From: Bacteroidota bacterium
Lineage (GTDB): Bacteria > Bacteroidota > Bacteroidia > AKYH767-A > JAHEYN01
Reading direction: 5' to 3'
NCBI GenBank assembly: GCA_023251555.1
Contig: JAHEYN010000009.1
Coordinates: forward strand, 57,943-121,942
DNA: 64,000 nt
Shown here: positions 60,417 through 64,000 of the stretch, piece after piece
How positions within the stretch are numbered: the stretch's first letter is position 1
How the letters are laid out: the number at the start of each line of letters is the position of its first letter
Made by a program: the position numbers and the translations under genes
Notes under the pieces: generated by a model
What the model was told of the DNA's origin: nothing
Database searches by the model: none
The model's input: only the letters and a program-made list of their open reading frames with translations

Positions 60417-61355
60417 ATGAGAATTGGAATTGATATAATGGGTGGTGATTTTGCTCCCGGAGTTACTGTTTCCGGGGCCATCCAGGCACAAAAAGTTTTA
60501 CCTCCTGACACCAAACTCGTATTGATTGGCAATAAGGATGTTTTTCTTCCTTTATTGACTGCACAGGGAGCTTCTCCTGATCAATTTGATATTGTTCATG
60601 CTCCCGAGGTCATTGACATGGGAGAGCACCCTACCAAGGCTATTGTTAAAAAACCCCGATCAAGCATTGCCATGGGATTCCAGATGCTTAAGGAGAATGC
60701 CATAGCAGGGTTTGCAAGCGCCGGAAACTCAGGGGCCATGATGGTTGGAGCTATGTATAGCGTAAAAACTATCCCCGGGATTATAAGGCCTGCCGCTATA
60801 ACCACCCTGCCAAAAGAAAATGGCAAAGTGGGATTTCTGCTGGATGTGGGGATAAATGCCGACTGTAAACATGACGTGCTCCATCAGTTTGGGATATTGG
60901 GATCTTTGTTTGCGGAACATGTATATAAAATAAATGTGCCCAGAGTCGGGCTGCTGAATATAGGAGAGGAAGAAGAAAAGGGAAGCCTGCTTGCTCAGGC
61001 TGCACATAAGATTATGAAAGATACTCCTCAATATAAATTTATAGGAAATGTGGAAGGACGTGATCTTTTTAATGATAAGGCAGATGTTATAGTGTCAGAT
61101 GGGTTTACCGGGAATGTAGTATTAAAACAGGCAGAGTCTTTTTACGAACTCATCCGGAAAAGAGGCATACGGGATGAATATTTCGACCGGTTTAACTACG
61201 AAAATTACGGCGGAACCCCGGTAATTGGGTTAAATTCAACTGTAGTCATAGGGCACGGAATCTCCAATGAAACCGCGATTAAAAATATGATTCTTATTAC
61301 CCAGGAAACCGCCCGGGCCAATCTAACAGAAAAAATAAAAAATTTACTTGCGTAA
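60417..61355 (+). CDS. plsX: phosphate acyltransferase
   Basis: RIGIDIMGGDFAPGVTVSGAI, GFASAGNSGAMMVGAMYSV, IVSDGFTGNVVLKQAES. Confidence 0.97.
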   Translation: MRIGIDIMGGDFAPGVTVSGAIQAQKVLPPDTKLVLIGNKDVFLPLLTAQGASPDQFDIVHAPEVIDMGEHPTKAIVKKPRSSIAMGFQMLKENAIAGFASAGNSGAMMVGAMYSVKTIPGIIRPAAITTLPKENGKVGFLLDVGINADCKHDVLHQFGILGSLFAEHVYKINVPRVGLLNIGEEEEKGSLLAQAAHKIMKDTPQYKFIGNVEGRDLFNDKADVIVSDGFTGNVVLKQAESFYELIRKRGIRDEYFDRFNYENYGGTPVIGLNSTVVIGHGISNETAIKNMILITQETARANLTEKIKNLLA

Positions 61356-61366
61356 TTTTTTAGTTT

Positions 61367-62355
61367 ATGTCAAAAATAAGAGCTGCTATAACTGCTGTTA
61401 ACGGATGGGTTCCCGATTATGTTCTCACCAACAAGGAACTCGAAAAAATGGTTGATACCAATGATGAGTGGATACGCGAAAGAACCGGAATTTATGAAAG
61501 AAGAATATTAAAAGGAGAAGGGCTGGGGCCTTCAGACATGGGAGCGGAAGCAGTAAAAGGGCTTTGTAAAAAAAGAGGAATTTCCCCCGAAGAGATTGAT
61601 ATGCTTATCTGTGCAACCGCCACGCCCGATATGCTGTTTCCGGCCACCGCAAATATTATTGCAGACAAAGCTGGAGCCAAAAATGCTTTCGGATATGATA
61701 TTATGGCCGCCTGCTCGGGGTTCCTTTTTGCCGTTACCACTGCTTCTAAATTTGTTGAGAGCGGAACGCATAAAAAAGTCGTTGTTGTGGGAAGCGATAA
61801 GATGTCGTCAATTGTTGACTACAGCGACCGTTCTATCTGCGTGCTTTTCGGAGATGCCGCCGCTGCCGTCCTTTTAGAGCCGAATGACCAGGGATTGGGG
61901 ATTATTAATGCTATTCTTAAAAGTGATGGATCGGGCCGTTCTTTCCTTCACCAGAAAGCCGGGGGCTCCGTTAAACCCGCTTCTCATGCTACGGTTGATG
62001 CTAAGGAACATTTCATTTACCAGGACGGGCAACCGGTTTTCAAAGCTGCTGTTAAGGGAATGGCCGATGTCTCGGCAGAGATCATGGAAAAAAACAATCT
62101 CAGGGCAGAAGATATTGCCTGGCTTGTGCCTCATCAGGCAAACAAAAGAATTATTGATGCAACTGCCCGGAGAATGGGCCTCACTAACCAGAAGGTGATG
62201 ATAAATATCCAGCGCTATGGAACACTACTAACGCTACAATCCCGCTATGCCTTTGGGAATGGGAAAAACAACTTCACAAGGGGGATAATATTATTCTCGC
62301 TGCTTTTGGCGGAGGCTTTACATGGGGTGCTGTTTATCTGAAGTGGGCGTATTAA
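61367..62355 (+). CDS. fabH: 3-oxoacyl-ACP synthase III, apparently frameshifted near the C-terminus
   Basis: [13 protein letters not shown] (Cys), [12 protein letters not shown] (His); ORF ends at 62341 in the wrong frame after INIQRYG; shifting frame at about 62221 gives [44 protein letters not shown] ending at 62355. Confidence 0.9.
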
Positions 62356-62403
62356 TTAAGTACATGGGGAATCTCCTCTCCCGAATTCTTTATAAAATAA
62401 ATG

Positions 62404-62411
62404 TATATTTG
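62404..62411 (+). promoter_or_regulatory. putative Bacteroidota -7 promoter box TATATTTG upstream of accB
   Basis: TAnnTTTG match 23 nt before accB ATG. Confidence 0.45.
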
Positions 62412-62434
62412 AAATCAAAATAGTAGTTATTACC

Positions 62435-62920
62435 ATGAACATAAAAGAAATAGAAGAACTGATAAAATTTGTGTCCAAATCGGGTGTGGCAGAAGTGCAG
62501 ATTGAAGACAAGGATTTTAAGATTTCTATCAAAACTTCATCCAAAGCAAAAGAAATTATTGCTGTTTCTCCTCCTGTTATGTCTGCTCCTCCTGTCATGG
62601 CCGTTACAGCACAATCTCAGCCTGCTGCGGAATCCGAAAAGCCGGCGACTCCGGATAAAAAACAAGCTGATGAGTCAAAGTTAATTACGATCAAAGCCCC
62701 TATGGTTGGTACATTTTACCGCACCCCTTCGCCCGATAAGCCATCATTTGTAAATGTAGGAGATGAAATCAAACAGGGGAAGGTCTTGTGTATCATTGAA
62801 GCGATGAAACTTTTCAATGAAATTGAATCGGAAGTTTCCGGGAAGATTGTTAAAGTATTGGTAGATAATGCCACCCCGGTAGAATATGAACAACCGCTGT
62901 TCCTCGTAGAGCCCAATTAG
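62435..62920 (+). CDS. accB: acetyl-CoA carboxylase biotin carboxyl carrier protein
   Basis: [50 protein letters not shown] biotinyl domain (EAMK). Confidence 0.97.
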   Translation: MNIKEIEELIKFVSKSGVAEVQIEDKDFKISIKTSSKAKEIIAVSPPVMSAPPVMAVTAQSQPAAESEKPATPDKKQADESKLITIKAPMVGTFYRTPSPDKPSFVNVGDEIKQGKVLCIIEAMKLFNEIESEVSGKIVKVLVDNATPVEYEQPLFLVEPN

Positions 62921-62988
62921 GCAAAAGTTGGCTGTCTTGAATCTTTTTTATTCCCTAAAAATCTGTGTCATAAATAATCGCTGCTCTC

Positions 62989-64000
62989 ATGTTTAAAAAA
63001 ATATTGATTGCCAACAGAGGGGAAATTGCCCTGCGGATTATCCGGACATGCAAAGAAATGAACATCCGGACGGTAGCCGTTTATTCTACGGCCGACAGGG
63101 ATAGCCTGCACGTACGGTTCGCAGATGAGGCTGTATGTATAGGCCCTCCCCCCAGCAAAGATTCATACCTTAATATTCCCCGTATCATTTCCGCTGCGGA
63201 AATCACCAATGCTGATGCCATTCATCCCGGGTATGGTTTTCTCGCAGAGAATGCCAAATTTTCTGCTATTTGCGCAGAACACCGGATAAAATTTATCGGT
63301 GCCCTCCCCGACCAGATTGATAAAATGGGAGACAAGGCTACTGCAAAAGAAACTATGAAAAAAGCCAAAGTGCCGGTAATCCCGGGATCTGAAGGCTTAA
63401 TTACTACTATTGATGAAGGGAAAAAAGTTGCACGCAAAATCGGCTATCCTGTAATATTAAAAGCCACCGCCGGCGGTGGCGGGAAAGGCATGCGCATCGT
63501 ATGGGAAGAAAAAAACTTCGAGGCTTCCTGGGACGCAGCCAGACAGGAAGCCGGAGCTGCTTTCGGAAACAACGGGATTTATCTTGAAAAATTTATTGAA
63601 AATCCCCGCCACATTGAAATACAGATTGCAGGCGATCAGTATGGAAAAGCCTGTCATCTTTCGGAAAGAGATTGCTCCATACAGAGAAGGCACCAGAAAC
63701 TGCTGGAGGAAACACCTTCCCCCTTTATGACCGAAAAGCTTCGCAAACAAATGGGAGAAGCCGCCATCAAAGCCGCTCTTGCAGTGAAGTATGAAGGGGT
63801 GGGGACCGTTGAATTTCTCGTGGACAAAAACAGGGATTTTTATTTCATGGAAATGAATACCCGTATTCAGGTTGAACACCCCATTACTGAAGAAGTTATT
63901 AACTATGATTTGATTAAAGAACAGATCATGATTGCCGCAGGTACAAAAATATCCGGCCGGAATTATATTCCTGCAATGCATGCTATAGAATGCAGGATTA
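62989..64000 (+). CDS. accC: acetyl-CoA carboxylase biotin carboxylase subunit (partial, runs off window)
   Basis: [71 protein letters not shown]; absent from the ORF track because it has no stop in the window. Confidence 0.97.
   Translation, partial: MFKKILIANRGEIALRIIRTCKEMNIRTVAVYSTADRDSLHVRFADEAVCIGPPPSKDSYLNIPRIISAAEITNADAIHPGYGFLAENAKFSAICAEHRIKFIGALPDQIDKMGDKATAKETMKKAKVPVIPGSEGLITTIDEGKKVARKIGYPVILKATAGGGGKGMRIVWEEKNFEASWDAARQEAGAAFGNNGIYLEKFIENPRHIEIQIAGDQYGKACHLSERDCSIQRRHQKLLEETPSPFMTEKLRKQMGEAAIKAALAVKYEGVGTVEFLVDKNRDFYFMEMNTRIQVEHPITEEVINYDLIKEQIMIAAGTKISGRNYIPAMHAIECRI

Noticed and set aside
1-64000. CRISPR arrays, transposases, integrases or prophage genes
   Set aside because: No regularly spaced short repeats with unique spacers, no Cas motifs, and no transposase, integrase or phage structural motifs seen in the ORF translations.

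Overview
This 64 kb window looks like a chromosomal segment of a Bacteroidota bacterium. Support comes from T9SS C-terminal domains, TAnnTTTG-type promoter boxes, an alternative complex III operon and the DUF177-rpmF-plsX-fabH-accB-accC order. Most of it is conserved housekeeping or respiratory content: purN, pirin, tRNA-Gln, DUF2723, rsmI, ctaD/ctaC, actF-actA, aspS, gpsA, lipB, lysS, mqnC, an M17 aminopeptidase, pdxA, plsX, fabH, accB and a partial accC. Main points of interest: (1) a six-gene divergent locus at about 2.0-8.3 kb. It has an alpha-oxoamine-synthase-like PLP enzyme fused to a GNAT/FemAB-like acyltransferase, a small ORF and a LytTR regulator, opposite a STAS-like protein, a soluble PAS histidine kinase and a NarL-type regulator. 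The shared intergenic region is packed with AGTAT/ATACT half-sites. This is my best candidate for an undescribed system, possibly making and sensing an amino-ketone or N-acyl metabolite, but its function is inference. (2) An apparent 1-nt deletion in fabH, exactly at the catalytic Asn codon. (3) A duplicated accessory module (27-36 kb) of helical/TPR-like cytosolic proteins paired with repeat-rich T9SS proteins. The two paralogous helical genes share 86 bp of perfect identity at their 3' ends. (4) Palindromic repeat-like fragments apparently translated in frame inside a T9SS protein. All assignments come from reading the sequence; no database search was run.
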